From the NCBI RefSeq assembly GCF_028994775.1, contig NZ_JAJQMN010000017.1, positions 1 to 64,000 of the forward strand: a DNA stretch of 64,000 bases. The letters are read 5' to 3'. The notes under the pieces are model-generated. The model ran no database searches, was not told where the DNA came from, and saw nothing but the letters and a program-made list of their open reading frames with translations. Of the stretch, positions 17,318 through 28,800 are shown piece after piece. This DNA is from Promicromonospora iranensis. Lineage in GTDB: Bacteria; Actinomycetota; Actinomycetes; Actinomycetales; Cellulomonadaceae. The first letter of the stretch is position 1. Each line of letters opens with the position of its first letter. The translations under genes were made by a program, and so were the position numbers.

Positions 17318-18715
17318 TCACACGGGCCGTGGCCCCTTGCCCGTGCTATTTGCTTTCGCCTGGAACCTAACAGCCACGTCGTAACCGTTCTCTTCGAAAA
17401 ATGTCTCAACGGCGCTCGTCGCGGTGCGGTCAGAAAACACCCACTCGAGGTCGGTGTCACCCGCAGTCTCCAGTTGCCGATCGACTTCCGTCCTGATCTT
17501 GCCGGCGAACAATTCAGTAACCTTGCCATCCTTGACCCAGGAGTCCCCGCCATAACCGCCTTTCGAATCCATAAGGGTTTTGCGCGCGCCGTCCCACCCA
17601 TCGAAGTCAACAGGCTTGCTCAGACCTGGGACCTCAATACGAGATTCCCATCCGCGTTCTACACCCGCGACCTGGCTCTGGTAGTCCATCCCTCTCCCAG
17701 TTCGCTTGTATTCGATCCAATTGCCCGATCCGCGCTCGTCCCCAACTGGGACTCGTACGTTGCCATTGCCAGCACCTGACGTCCCACTCCCGCTCGATCC
17801 AGACTCGCGGTACATGATCTGGTTGCTGTCTCGGCCAAGCCCAGCAGCACCGTCGCGCGTGCCTGATATGAGTTCGCCGCCGTGGATTGCGGCGTCGATC
17901 CAGGGATCCGAAACGAAGTCCCCACCGAACATGTCCAACGCGAGGTGGCCATCGATTTCGACCATAGAAATCGGGTTGCCGGATCCGAACGCGTATCGGT
18001 TTCCTGTGTACGGGTCCGAACAGAGGCTCATATCCGAGAGAGCCCCGTTGTACATGTCCCGAGTCGTGGACCGGTTCAGGCCGGGTGCGTAGTCGCGGAA
18101 GCCCATGTCATAGCTGCTGGAGCCGGCATCCCAGCGCTTGGCGTTGTACCGGTGCGCGTTATACAGCTCCGCGTCCTCCGGGCTACCGGCCTCGGGCTTG
18201 TCGATCCCCGAGTATTCCGACTCGTTCGCGTCTCCATACGCGGTATACCCATACGTCGCGACTGCGTTACCAGCGTCATCGGTTATGGTCTCGACGTCGG
18301 TGTGCGAGTTGTACCCGTAGTACGCGCTCTCCCCCGCTTCGACCCCCGCCTCCGGGTCGGCCTGGTGCGTGATCTGGGAGAGCCGTTGACCCCACGGCGA
18401 GTACTGATACGACTTCGTCAGATGCCCAGCAACCTCCTCACCCAGCACCTCCGACGACAACCCAAGATACGTGTAGTCAGTCGTCTTACCGTCTGCGGTC
18501 TTGGACGCCGTCCGGTCCAGCGGGTCGTACTTGTACGTCGTCGACTCCAGCACCCCGGCGTCGTTCATCTGCTCGGACTGCGCGATGTGGTCGAACCCGT
18601 CCGTCCGTGAGGCGAAATCGTCCGGGTCAGCCGTGGCCACACCGCGCGGCGTGATCACCCGCGTGGTGTTGCCGACCTCGTCGTACTCGATCCGTGTGAT
18701 CCGGTACTGCACCAC
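17318..18715 (-). CDS. Orphan Rhs C-terminal tip with Tox-REase-5-like toxin domain
   Basis: The product (465 residues from GTG 18715) contains the end of an Rhs core, closely matching the main Rhs gene (for example YNAKRWDAGSSSYDMGFRDY and TTRDMYNGALSDM, ending in SMVEIDGH near residue 260), then a different tip. The tip holds YQSQVAGVERGWESR, PVDFDGWDGA, LMDSKGGYGGDSW and FEENGYDV, the order of elements seen in Tox-REase-5 nuclease domains. Rhs homology continues upstream in frame to about 18872, where it stops at a TAG with no normal start or signal peptide. It is probably a displaced tip, silent unless recombined into the full gene. An in-frame internal deletion removes about 1.6 kb relative to the main gene. 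Confidence 0.8.
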   Translation of the reverse strand: MVQYRITRIEYDEVGNTTRVITPRGVATADPDDFASRTDGFDHIAQSEQMNDAGVLESTTYKYDPLDRTASKTADGKTTDYTYLGLSSEVLGEEVAGHLTKSYQYSPWGQRLSQITHQADPEAGVEAGESAYYGYNSHTDVETITDDAGNAVATYGYTAYGDANESEYSGIDKPEAGSPEDAELYNAHRYNAKRWDAGSSSYDMGFRDYAPGLNRSTTRDMYNGALSDMSLCSDPYTGNRYAFGSGNPISMVEIDGHLALDMFGGDFVSDPWIDAAIHGGELISGTRDGAAGLGRDSNQIMYRESGSSGSGTSGAGNGNVRVPVGDERGSGNWIEYKRTGRGMDYQSQVAGVERGWESRIEVPGLSKPVDFDGWDGARKTLMDSKGGYGGDSWVKDGKVTELFAGKIRTEVDRQLETAGDTDLEWVFSDRTATSAVETFFEENGYDVAVRFQAKANSTGKGPRPV

Positions 18716-18946
18716 GCCATTATCCGTCTCGTGCGGCGTCTTCGTCTCGATCTGCGTCCCTCGCTCGTCATTCAGGACATACGAGGTGTTGCCGTCCGGA
18801 TCTGCCGAAGAGACCGTCAGTCCGTCCGCGTCGTACTCGGTAGAGCTCGCGTTGCCCGCAGCGCCCGTCGGCTAGACGGGGGCGTCACTGGGCAGACCTC
18901 AGGAGGACGCCAATCTATTCAACAATGAAGAAATGTTTAGGCCGAA

Positions 18947-19888
18947 CTACTCGCCGCGCGGTGAGTTTATTTCAGAGTCAATGAGGCTCAGAACCCGTTC
19001 AACTTCCTCGAAGCCTAGCCCCAGGTCGGCGCAATTGATAAGAACATCACCTCCACCCAGTGACGAAATGGAGTTGACGCACTCGAGAATTAAGGAAACA
19101 GATTTGCGATCCCTAGCTGGCGTCTCCTCAGACCTGACCAGTGATTCCATTCGGACGCGTTCATCGGCGAGGCGTCCGGCTTTAATGACGAAGATTCGCC
19201 TATCCCTTGGCAGGCGCACGCTCGACAAGTCGAATCCAATGACGTCCACATCACTAAACATCGAATCCGAAAAGTCCACATCGGACAATACTGATTTTCG
19301 GGACGTTTGTCCCTGGAAGGTCGCTCCGCGTACATCGCCGCCAAAAGTGCAGCGAATCATTCGCAGGCTCCCGCTAAAGTTCACCTGGTCCAGAGATGCG
19401 TTTCGGAAATTGCAGTCGACAAATTCGGCCCCGGTGGTGTGCGCGCCGCGCAATAAAGCGTGTTCGAAGCTGACTTCACTAAAATGACTGACTAGCGACC
19501 TCGGCAATTTTCTCGTGTCCTGGCCAAGGCGCGCTTCATGAAGATCCGCACCCACAAATGACGAGTCACGGACCGCCGATCCCGCAATGACAATACCGTC
19601 GAACTTCGCGTAATTGAAGAGGCAGTTCTCCACCATCGAGAACTCCATTCGTGTACTCGGAAAACTGGCGGCAGTGAAGTCCACATCAGTAACCTTCATC
19701 TTTCGGACCTCAAGATAGTCGCCCGGAATTGGCGCGTACCGCAAGTCGATTCGCCCATTTACTCGGCCGAGCGGAAGGCCATCGAAGTCTTTCCGCCTGA
19801 CGATTCGACCAGCTAGTTCGGCGAGTACTTGTTGCCCTGCTGTCGTAGACCAGCGGTGTCGCAGGTCTTCTACTTTATCTGGTTCCAC
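18947..19888 (-). CDS. Pentapeptide-repeat protein, probable immunity protein of the main Rhs toxin
   Basis: The protein (313 residues, GTG start) contains consecutive A(D/N)LxX-type pentapeptides from about 70 to 225, such as SSFVGADLHEARLG, CNFRNASLDQVNFSG, ATFQGQTSRKSVLSDVDFSD and SMFSDVDVIGFDLSSVRL, predicting a right-handed quadrilateral beta-helix. Its first 19 bases overlap the 3' end of the Rhs gene in another frame, the usual place for an immunity gene. Known pentapeptide proteins such as Qnr and MfpA imitate DNA and act on gyrase. A DNA-mimic way of blocking a nuclease tip is a guess. The C-terminal 80 residues are helical and unassigned. Confidence 0.8.
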   Translation of the reverse strand: MEPDKVEDLRHRWSTTAGQQVLAELAGRIVRRKDFDGLPLGRVNGRIDLRYAPIPGDYLEVRKMKVTDVDFTAASFPSTRMEFSMVENCLFNYAKFDGIVIAGSAVRDSSFVGADLHEARLGQDTRKLPRSLVSHFSEVSFEHALLRGAHTTGAEFVDCNFRNASLDQVNFSGSLRMIRCTFGGDVRGATFQGQTSRKSVLSDVDFSDSMFSDVDVIGFDLSSVRLPRDRRIFVIKAGRLADERVRMESLVRSEETPARDRKSVSLILECVNSISSLGGGDVLINCADLGLGFEEVERVLSLIDSEINSPRGE

Positions 19889-22800
19889 AGAATTCCAACG
19901 CCTTTCCCGCTGTAGCTCCTAGTTGTGTGAGCCGCCCAGTGACCAACGGTTGTAACGTCATACCACGACACGCCGCCAGCTTCTCTCCCGCGGTTTACCA
20001 CGTCGGGCCCCCCGCCTTTCGCACCGTTCGGTGTCGTCCTGACGCCCAACATTCTCATAAGTCGGCTGTTGTCGACAAGTTCCTTAACACGTCGATCGAC
20101 ATACTTCCCAAGAGTGGCATTACTCAAGCGGGGATTGGAAAGATGACCGATCTCTTTGCTACTGAGATGTCTGGAGAGCTTATTCGTTCCACGACTTGCC
20201 TCTTGCAGCGCCTTGTTGGTGTACCGCTCGAGCGTCCTCGCGATCCAGTCTGGTCGCTTTATCGCCCCACCGAGCTCGTCGACAATGCCTACCTTACTTG
20301 TCGCGCTCCGGACGGCAGCGGCGCCAGCGCGACCGACGGATCCACCAATTAGGCCGGTTGCGGCGCCGACACCAGTGTCCTTCCAGAACTCGCCCGATCC
20401 AACCTCGTTCCCCTGGACTGTGCTCGTGACCGCGCCAGCTACTGCGCCAGAGAGCGCCCCGACAGCAGCTCCGCAGATCACGCCTCCGACTCCGAACGTT
20501 ACAGCGCCAACTGCCGCGCAGGCGGCGCCCCCGACAACGCCCACCGCTAAGCCCGCCGCGCCCCCGATGATGTCAGCCTTGTTCTCTTCCCAAAGGTTGG
20601 CAGCGCTGCCCATAAAACCGTCGAGCGAAAAGTGGCCGTCGATCTCGATCATTGAGATTGGGTTGCCGGCGCCGAAGGCGTAACGGTTTCCGGTGTAGAT
20701 ATCGGAGCCGAGGCCCATGTCGGCGAGGGCGCCGTTGTACATGTCTCGCGTCGTGAACCTGTTCAGGCCGGGTGCGTAGTCACGAAACCCCATGTCGTAC
20801 GTCCCAGAAGCCGCGTCCCAACGTTTGGCGTTGTACCGGTATGCGTTGTACGGCTCCGCGTCCTCCGGCGAGCCGGCCTCAGGCTTGTCGATCCCCGTGT
20901 ATTCGGACTCGTCCGCGTTCCCGTACGCGGTGTACCCATAGGTGGCCTCGACGTTTCCGTTCTCGTCGGTGAGCGTCTCGACGTCGGTGTGAGCGTTGTA
21001 GCCGTAGTACGCGTCCTCGGACGTCCCGTCATCGTTCTGGGTGACCTGTGACAGCCTCTGACCCCACGGCGAGTACTGGTACGACTTCGTCAGCTGCCCA
21101 GCAACCTCCTCGCCCAGAACCTCTTCGGACAAACCGAGGTAGCTGAAGTTGGTCGTCTTCTCCGTTGTGCCGCTGCCCGTCGTCTTGGACGCCGTCCGGT
21201 CCAGCGGGTCGTACTCGTACGTCGTCGACTCCAGCACCCCGGCGTCGTTCATCTGCTCGGACTGCGCGATGTGGTCGAACCCGTCATACGTCGTCCGGGA
21301 GATTGTCAGCCCCACCGAGACCACCGACGTCTGCCGGCCGAACGGGTCATACCGGTACGACGCCGCAGCAGTGCCCGTCGTCGCTGTCAGCAGGCGGTTG
21401 CGGTCGTACGAGTACGCCGTCGCCGTCCCACCCACCGACTGCTCGATGACGTTCGCGTTGTCGTCATGCACATACGTCTCGGTCTTGGCACCGTTACCCG
21501 TCTTGACCGACTTCCTCAGCCGGTCTACCGGGTCGTACGAGTACGTCGTCGTGCTGTTCAGATACGCACCGGCAACATCCGCGTTCGCCTTCGAGGCGAC
21601 ATCGGTGTGCTTGTTCCCGTTGTCGTCGTACGTGTAGGCATGCGACGCGACCAGCGCCCCACCAGACTTCTCCTCACGCAGCGACTTCAGCGCACCGTCC
21701 AGGAAGTACCCGTTGGTGACGACATTCCCGTTGGCCTTGGTCTGCGTCGCCTGACGCCCCAGAGCGTCGTAGGTGTACCGAGTCACCTTCGCCGCGGCGC
21801 TGTCGTTCAGATCGTCGACCGACAGGGAAGTGAGCGGCCCGCGAGGGTCGAGCGCAAGGTCGTAGGTGTACTCCGACCGCTGGTCCGGGTGAGCCACCGT
21901 CAGTGGCTGTCCCAGCACGTCGTACGAGTACGACGTCGTCGCCGTCTCCTGACCCGCCAACGCCTCCTTCACCGACGCCACCTGGTTCAACCCCGTGTAC
22001 GCGACCTGGTAGTCGTCCGCCCGGGCACCAGAGCTCGTGTCGTTGATCCCCGTCATGTTCCCGTTGACGTCGTAGGAGTACGCGAACGCATGCGCCTCCG
22101 TGTCGGTGTCCGCGGAGTTGTCCCGCACCAACCGCACGGCGTCCGCGACAACCTTGCCCGTCGCCGACGGCTTCAACGTCACCGTGACCGGGTCGCCCTT
22201 GCGCAGCGCAACCCGTCCGACGTCGGACCACCCGCCCGCACCTGTCGTCTGGTTCACCGTGTACGCCGGCTCCGTCACCACACCACCGTGACCGTCACCG
22301 TCCTTGCCATGCGTCAGCTCGAACGTCGCGTCCGAGGCGGCACCCGAGACCTGCGGGTACGTCACCGCCACCGAGTACGTGCCGTCCGCCGGGACATCCA
22401 GCGTCCAGGTGAACTTGTCGGTCGAGGCCCCCGACACCGCAGCATGCGTGCGGTGGTTGGTGCCCTGCTCGCCCGCGGCCGAGGCTGTCGCCCACGTACC
22501 CGTCGGCTCAACCAGACCCTCGGTGTCGTTGTCCGTCACCACCGAGTGCGATCCCACCGGCACACCGTCGTCGGCCTTGGTCCTCAGCTTCCCGTCCGGG
22601 AAATACGACCACGTCATCGTCCGGTTCGCGGACCCGTCCGCCGAGGTCAGCGTCCGCGCCGTCTGCGCACCCAGGTCGTCGTACTCGTACGCGGTCGAGA
22701 TGTCCCAGCCATCGCTGGACTTCTTGATCCACCCGTTGTCGAAGTACTCGGTCGTCGAGTCGTTGCGCACCGTCTGGTCCTCCGACGGCGGCATCGACGT

Positions 22801-25800
22801 CTTCACCACTCGCCCGGCGGCGTCGTACGTCGTCTCTGTGTAGACGTTCGCGTCGTTGTGCCGGGTGTCCGCCGGGTCGTACGGCTGGAACTGCTTGACC
22901 GGCCGGTTCAGCGCGTCGTACTCCGTCCGTGAGGCGAAGTCGTCCGGGTCGGCCGTTGCGACACCGCGCGGCGTGATCACCCGTGTGGTGTTGCCGACCT
23001 CGTCGTACTCGACCTTCGTGGTCCGGTACTGCACCACACCGCCGACGCTCTCGTGCGGCGTCTTCGTCTCGACTTGGGCACCGCGCACGTCATAGGTCAC
23101 GTAGGACGTGTTGCCGTCCGGGTCCGTCGAGGACACGGCCAGGCCGTCAGCGTCGTAATCCGTCGTGCTTGTGTTGCCCGCGGCGTCCGTCGCCGAGATA
23201 GGCCGGTGGTTCAGGTCGTACTTCGTCGTGGACGTGAAGTCGTCCGGGTCCGCCGACGCGTTCTTCTTCGGGTCCACCGTCTTCACGAGGTTGCCGACCT
23301 CGTCGTACGAGTAGCTGATGACGTCGCCGTCAGCGTTCGTCACGGACGTCTGCTGGTAGATCGAGTCATACCCGTACCGCGTCACGAAGTCGGAGGCGTC
23401 CCCGGTGGTGGCCACGCCCTTGGGCTCGGTCACGGTCTCGAGGTTGCCGACCGTGTCGTAGGTGAACACGCTCGCGCGCTCCGGCCCCGTGGACGTGTCC
23501 TTCGGCATCGTCGACTTCGTGACCTGGTCGGTCTTGTCGTACGTCGCCGTCGACACGGCGCCGTTGGGCGCCGTCGAGACGGTCACGTTGTCGTTCGCGT
23601 CGTAGACCGGTGCCGGCGTCGTGATGGTCTCGTCCGCCGACTTGCGCTGCGTACCCGCCAGCGGCCGGCCGAAGGCGTCGTACGCCTGCGTCACCAGGCC
23701 GTCGAGCGGGTCCTCGACCTGGGTCACCAGGCCACGTCCGTCGTTCGAGTACGTGGTCCGGGAGACGTTGCCGAGCGCGTCCTCGGTCACCTCCGGATAC
23801 CCCACCGCGGTGTACCCGCGATACTTCGTGACGTTCTCGTTCGCGTCCTTGGCCGTCAGCAGCTGCCCGTACGTGTCATACGTGTACGACGTCGTGAAGT
23901 CACCAGCGGTGGCCGTCGCGATGCCCTTGCCGTCCGTGACGGTCAGCAGGTTGCCCTTGGCGTCGTACGTGAACTGGTTCTTCCGCCCCTCGGGCGACGT
24001 GGTCCGTGCGATCTGCGCGACGTACCCGTTCTCCCAGGGCCGGTACTCCATGACCTGCGCACCCGGCGGTGCCTGCTCGGCCGTCTCCCCGGGCACGCAC
24101 TCCGCGGCTGCGGGCGCACCACCCCGGGCATCGTTCTGCTCCGCGTCGCGCTGCCACAGCGGGTACCCGGTCTTCGGGTCGTAGCAGTACGCGGTGACCG
24201 CGCCGTTGGCCTCGGTCAGGGTCCGGACGTTGTTGTCGCCGTCCCAAGTGAGCGCGACCGTCTCCGACTTCGCGTTCGTGACCGACCGTGGCCGGCCGAA
24301 GTCGTCCGAGACGTACTTCGTCGCATGCCCCTCGGCATCGGTGACCGTCGAGGTCCACCAGTCGTCGTTGGTCGCGTGCGGCACGTAGTCGAACGAGGTG
24401 TCGCCGCCGAGCCGGTCGGTGATGGTCTGCACGGACCAGTGGTCCTTCGGGTCGTCCCCCTCGGACGGGTAGTAGTACCCGATGCGCGTGGTGTTGCCAC
24501 GCGGGTCGGTCACCGCGGTGAGCTTGGCGTTCTTGTTGCCCTGGTCGGCGTCGTAGGTGAACTTGAAGTGCTTCGCGATCGACTCGCCGGCGTCGTCGGT
24601 GGCACCCGCGCCGTCGATCATCCGGCCCATGAGGCCCTTGTCGGTGTAGTAGAACTCGAGCTTGCGCCCCGAGACGTCCGTCATGGACCGCACGTGGTCG
24701 TAGATCTTCGAGTTGGTCAGCTTGCCCGACCCGGTCACCAGGTTCCCGGTGGTCTCGTCGACGTACCGCCAGCCGGTCTGGCCCTTGGTCCAGTAGTCCA
24801 CGGTCAGGGTCTGCCGGCCCGCGGGGTCGGTGACGTACTGCAGGAACTTGCGGGGCTGGTTGTTCGACTGCCGCTCGGCGTAGGTGAACTGCTGCGTGTT
24901 GCCGTTCTTGTCGATCACCTTGTTCAGGTAGCCGTCACAGCCGAACACGAACGTCGTGCCGTCCGGGCGCAGCAGCTGCCATGCGTCCGCCACATAGTCC
25001 TGGTTGCCGGGGCAGGTCACGTCGGCGGCGCTCTGCGTCAGCCGGTAGTTCACGCCCGCAGGCGCGTCCCACTGACCGGTGGTGGAGTTCAGCCGGAACA
25101 CGTGGGTGGTGCCGTCGCCGTCCGGCAGCATGATCTCGCGCGGGCCGTTGTTCGGGTGGAACTCCAGCGGCGCGCCCAGCCGGATCGGCCCGGCCACCTG
25201 CGCGGACCAGCCGAACCCGGACACCGTGTCGGAGGTGTCCTGCGAGTTGTACGAGAACCGCGCGAACGTCGACAGGCCGCGGCCCGGGTTGCTGAGCGCG
25301 TCGTACGACCAGACGGCGTTGCCGGCGGCCACGTTGGTCATGAGGGTGCCACCGGCACCCGTGTTCTTGCCGGCGTAGGTGTAGAAGCTCTCCAGACCCA
25401 GCTGGTCCGACGTCGGGTCCTCGACCGCGACGTTCTGCTTCAGCTTCCCGGCCGGCAGCGCCGCGATGCCGGCGTCGGCCAGGGTGCTCGCCTCGGTCTC
25501 CTCGGCCACGTCACCCGTCGCGGTGGTGTCCAGCCCCTGGGCGGACGCCGCGGCCTGCGCGGAGTCCTCGCCCGCCGCTTCCGCGTCCTGCCGGGCGGTC
25601 TTCTCCTGCGCGGCCGACGTGCCGTTGGCGATCTCCCACGACAGCTCGTAGTCCGAGCGCAGGTTGCCGTCGCTGACGGGCGGCGCGACGACGGTCGCCG
25701 TCATGTCCGCCACCTCGCCGGAGGAGAGGTCCTGCGGCAGAGCCGTGGTGGTCGACTCCGAGCCCGGTGCCACCGAGCCGTCCGGCAGCGTCCAGGACGC

Positions 25801-28800
25801 GACCAGCTCCTGGGCCCCGGCGACCCAGGTCGTCTGGGTCGTGTTCGACACGGTCACCGGCACCTTGTACGTGGAGCCGGGGTTCATGCGCTCCGGGGTG
25901 TCCGGCGCGTAGAACGTGTCCTCCGGCGCGGTGCTGAGGTACGTCACGGACAGGCGGGGACCGGAGCGCTCCAGGCCGCCGTTGGCTGCCGCCTCCTTCG
26001 AGGCGAACAGGGACCGGTCCTGGGACTCCGCCTCGTCAGCCATCCGCACGATCAGGGACTTGTGCCAGGACGGGTTGTTCACGAACGCCTGGGTCACGGC
26101 CTTGGCGTCCCACGCCAGGCGGGACGGGCCCTCACCGACGCCCGAGACGGTCGACTGGACGGCGGAGGAGTGCGAGCCGCCTGGGTTCCACGTGCCCGGG
26201 CCGGCTCCGTCCGGGTCGTTCCACGTGGCGGTGGTCTCGTCGAAGTCGACGGTGGCACGACGCAGCTCGTACTCGCCGAGAGTCGGGTAGACCATGCTGC
26301 CGTCGGAGTTGGTGCGCGTGGTCTCCGTCGTCTCCTGCCACATCCGCAGGGACGCATCGGTCACCACCGCACCGTCGGGGATGTCCCACGTGGCGTCGTC
26401 CCACTCCATGACGGTGCGGGTGTCGCCGTAGACCGCCGACGCGTTGCCGACCAGGTCCCAGTGCTGGGTGGTGATGTCCTGGATCGTGTTCCAGTTCTGG
26501 GTCGGCTTGCCGCTGGCCAGCGAGGTGTCCCCCGAGGCGACCAGCACCTTGGTCGTGTGCCCCGCCTTCGGCAGGCGCACGATCTGCGTCGACGACGGGA
26601 CGATGCTGCCGTCACGCCGTTTGACCGCGACCTGGTAGTAGTACAGCTTGCCCTCGTCGGTGGCGTCAGCCGGCGTCGGGACCGCCGTCGTGTCCACGAA
26701 CTCCGTCGTTCCCGGGGCCACCGGAGCCACCAGCGTCGAGGACGACGGCGCGAACGTCTGCGAGACCGACCGGTGCACCTGGTACTCCACCAGGTTGTCG
26801 CCCGTGCCCGACGAAGGGTCCCGGTACGTCGACCAGGACAGCTCGGCGCCTGTCGCGTGGATGGTGTCAGGGATGTCCATGACGACGCCCGGCTGCCCGT
26901 AGGTCACGGTCAGGCGCGGCATGTTGCGGGTCTCGCCGCCGTAGGCGTTCTCCCCCGCCTCGTACCGTGGTCCGCCCACCGGGCCGTTGACGGTCTCATC
27001 GGTGGCGCGGACCATGAACCCGTTGTTCGCCAACGAACCGGTGGTCCACTTCTTCACCGTCTGGGTCACGTCATAGTTGTGCCACTTGCCGATCTGGCCC
27101 GGGGTCCGGGTCGCCGTACCGCCCTTGATCAGGCGAATGGCGTCGGCGATGACCACGTTCCCGGTCTGCACGTCCTGGTCGGTCACCGCGACCCGCGCCC
27201 CCGGGTTCAGGGTGTGCGACTGCACCACCGACCACACCCCACCCGACGTCGCAGTACCCCGCGTCATATCCACGTTGTAGGTGCGCGTGCTCCCGCCCGG
27301 GAACGTCACCTGCAGCTTCGCCGCCCGCGCCCGGTCAGCCCCCGGGACGTGCGCCACCCGGATCTGCCACACCCCGGCCTCGGGGAGGTTCGGCGTCACA
27401 GAGAACTCGTCCGTCGTGCCGTCACCGTTGCCGTACGTGTACTGGTAGGTGCGCCCGTACGCGTACTGCGTCAGCGCGGTGTTCGCCGACGCCGGCCAGG
27501 ATCCGGTGAACTGCGCCGAGGCGTGCGTGTTGTCGAAGGTGCGCTGGAGCCCGGCGATCCCGCCCTCCAGGCCGTTTGCGTTCGACCAGTTGGCCGTGGG
27601 TGAGTCCCACGCACCGGTGACCTCTCGCACCTCCAGTGGCACGCGGGTGGCCCAGTCGGTGTGCGCCTGGTCGAAGTAGAGCCCCAGGTCCGCATCCGTC
27701 ACCGTGGAACCGTTCGGCACCACGTCACCGAGCTGCGGGAAGGCAAGCATGGCGCGAGCAACGCCGCCCTCCGTGCGCCCCACCGACAGCCGACTGCTCG
27801 CGTAGTACTCCGTGGAGGGCGCCTCCGACAGGAGCATCGTGTCCTTCGAGAAGTTCCCCGTCGGCGAGATGATGATCGTCGGGTCCACCGTCACCGGCCA
27901 GACCCGGTCCTCGTCGGTGAGCCAGTCCAGGTCCGGCGTGACGGTCAGCGTCCACTCGCCGCTGCCCGACGGCTCCAGCTCGTAGGTCACGTCCTCGGAC
28001 ACCGACGCGCCCTGGTCGTCCGGCGCGGACATCTTGCCGCCCTCAGAGGTCTCCGCCTCGCGGGAGTCCCACATCACCCCCGCCGGGATCACCACGGCGG
28101 GCTCCGGATCGAGCTCACCGTAGAACCCGATCGACCCGTCCTCCTCGAGGCGCGGGGTCAGCTCGGCGAGATCGGACAGCGTGAACGTGTACTCCACCTG
28201 GCCCGCGTCGTCCGGTGCCTCGGAGAGGATGATCGACTCCTTGACCCTGCCCGGCAGGACCTCGTACGACAGGTCGGCGCCGCCCAGTGCCGCCACGTCC
28301 TCGTGCGTCACCGTGTCGCCGTCGACCCGAGGCGAGGACAGCTCGGCGTCCTCGGCGTCGGGCAGACCGACGGTCACGCCACGACCATCGGCGTCCTCCA
28401 CCCGGACGACCCGGTCAGCCTTCTCACCGAAGTACGACCGAGCGGTGTTCGCCACGCTCGCGTGGGACCAGCCCTCGGAGGTCGCGGCCTTGCCCGCCTT
28501 CGCGGACAGACCCTTGGCGCCCGCGGCGGCCACCGCCTTGCCCGTCGCGGTGACGGCGGTGTCGATCTCCGCCAGGTCGTCCTGCGCGGTCTCGTAGAAC
28601 AGCGGCTCACCGGCGACCTCGACCTGCCGCTGGCCGTCGTCCAGCAGGAACGTCCTCGTGTTGACGGTGCGCTTGCCGGTCAGTTCGCGCACGCGTTCGC
28701 CCGGCTCGGCCGGCGTCGCGACCGTCGGATCCACCGAGTGTTCCTCGGGCGCCAGCTCGGCGTCCGCCGGGATGGGATCCGCCTCGGTCGATTCGCCGCC

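Noticed and set aside
20560-22000. Rhs core repeats considered as transposon or IS copies
   Set aside because: The repeated DNA is coding YD-repeat sequence shared by the main gene and the orphan tip; no transposase or terminal inverted repeats are present.
23053-27603. Forward open frame of about 1516 codons opposite the Rhs gene
   Set aside because: The product is an Arg/Val/Gly-rich string without domains; long antisense frames are expected opposite a high-GC gene with YD repeats.
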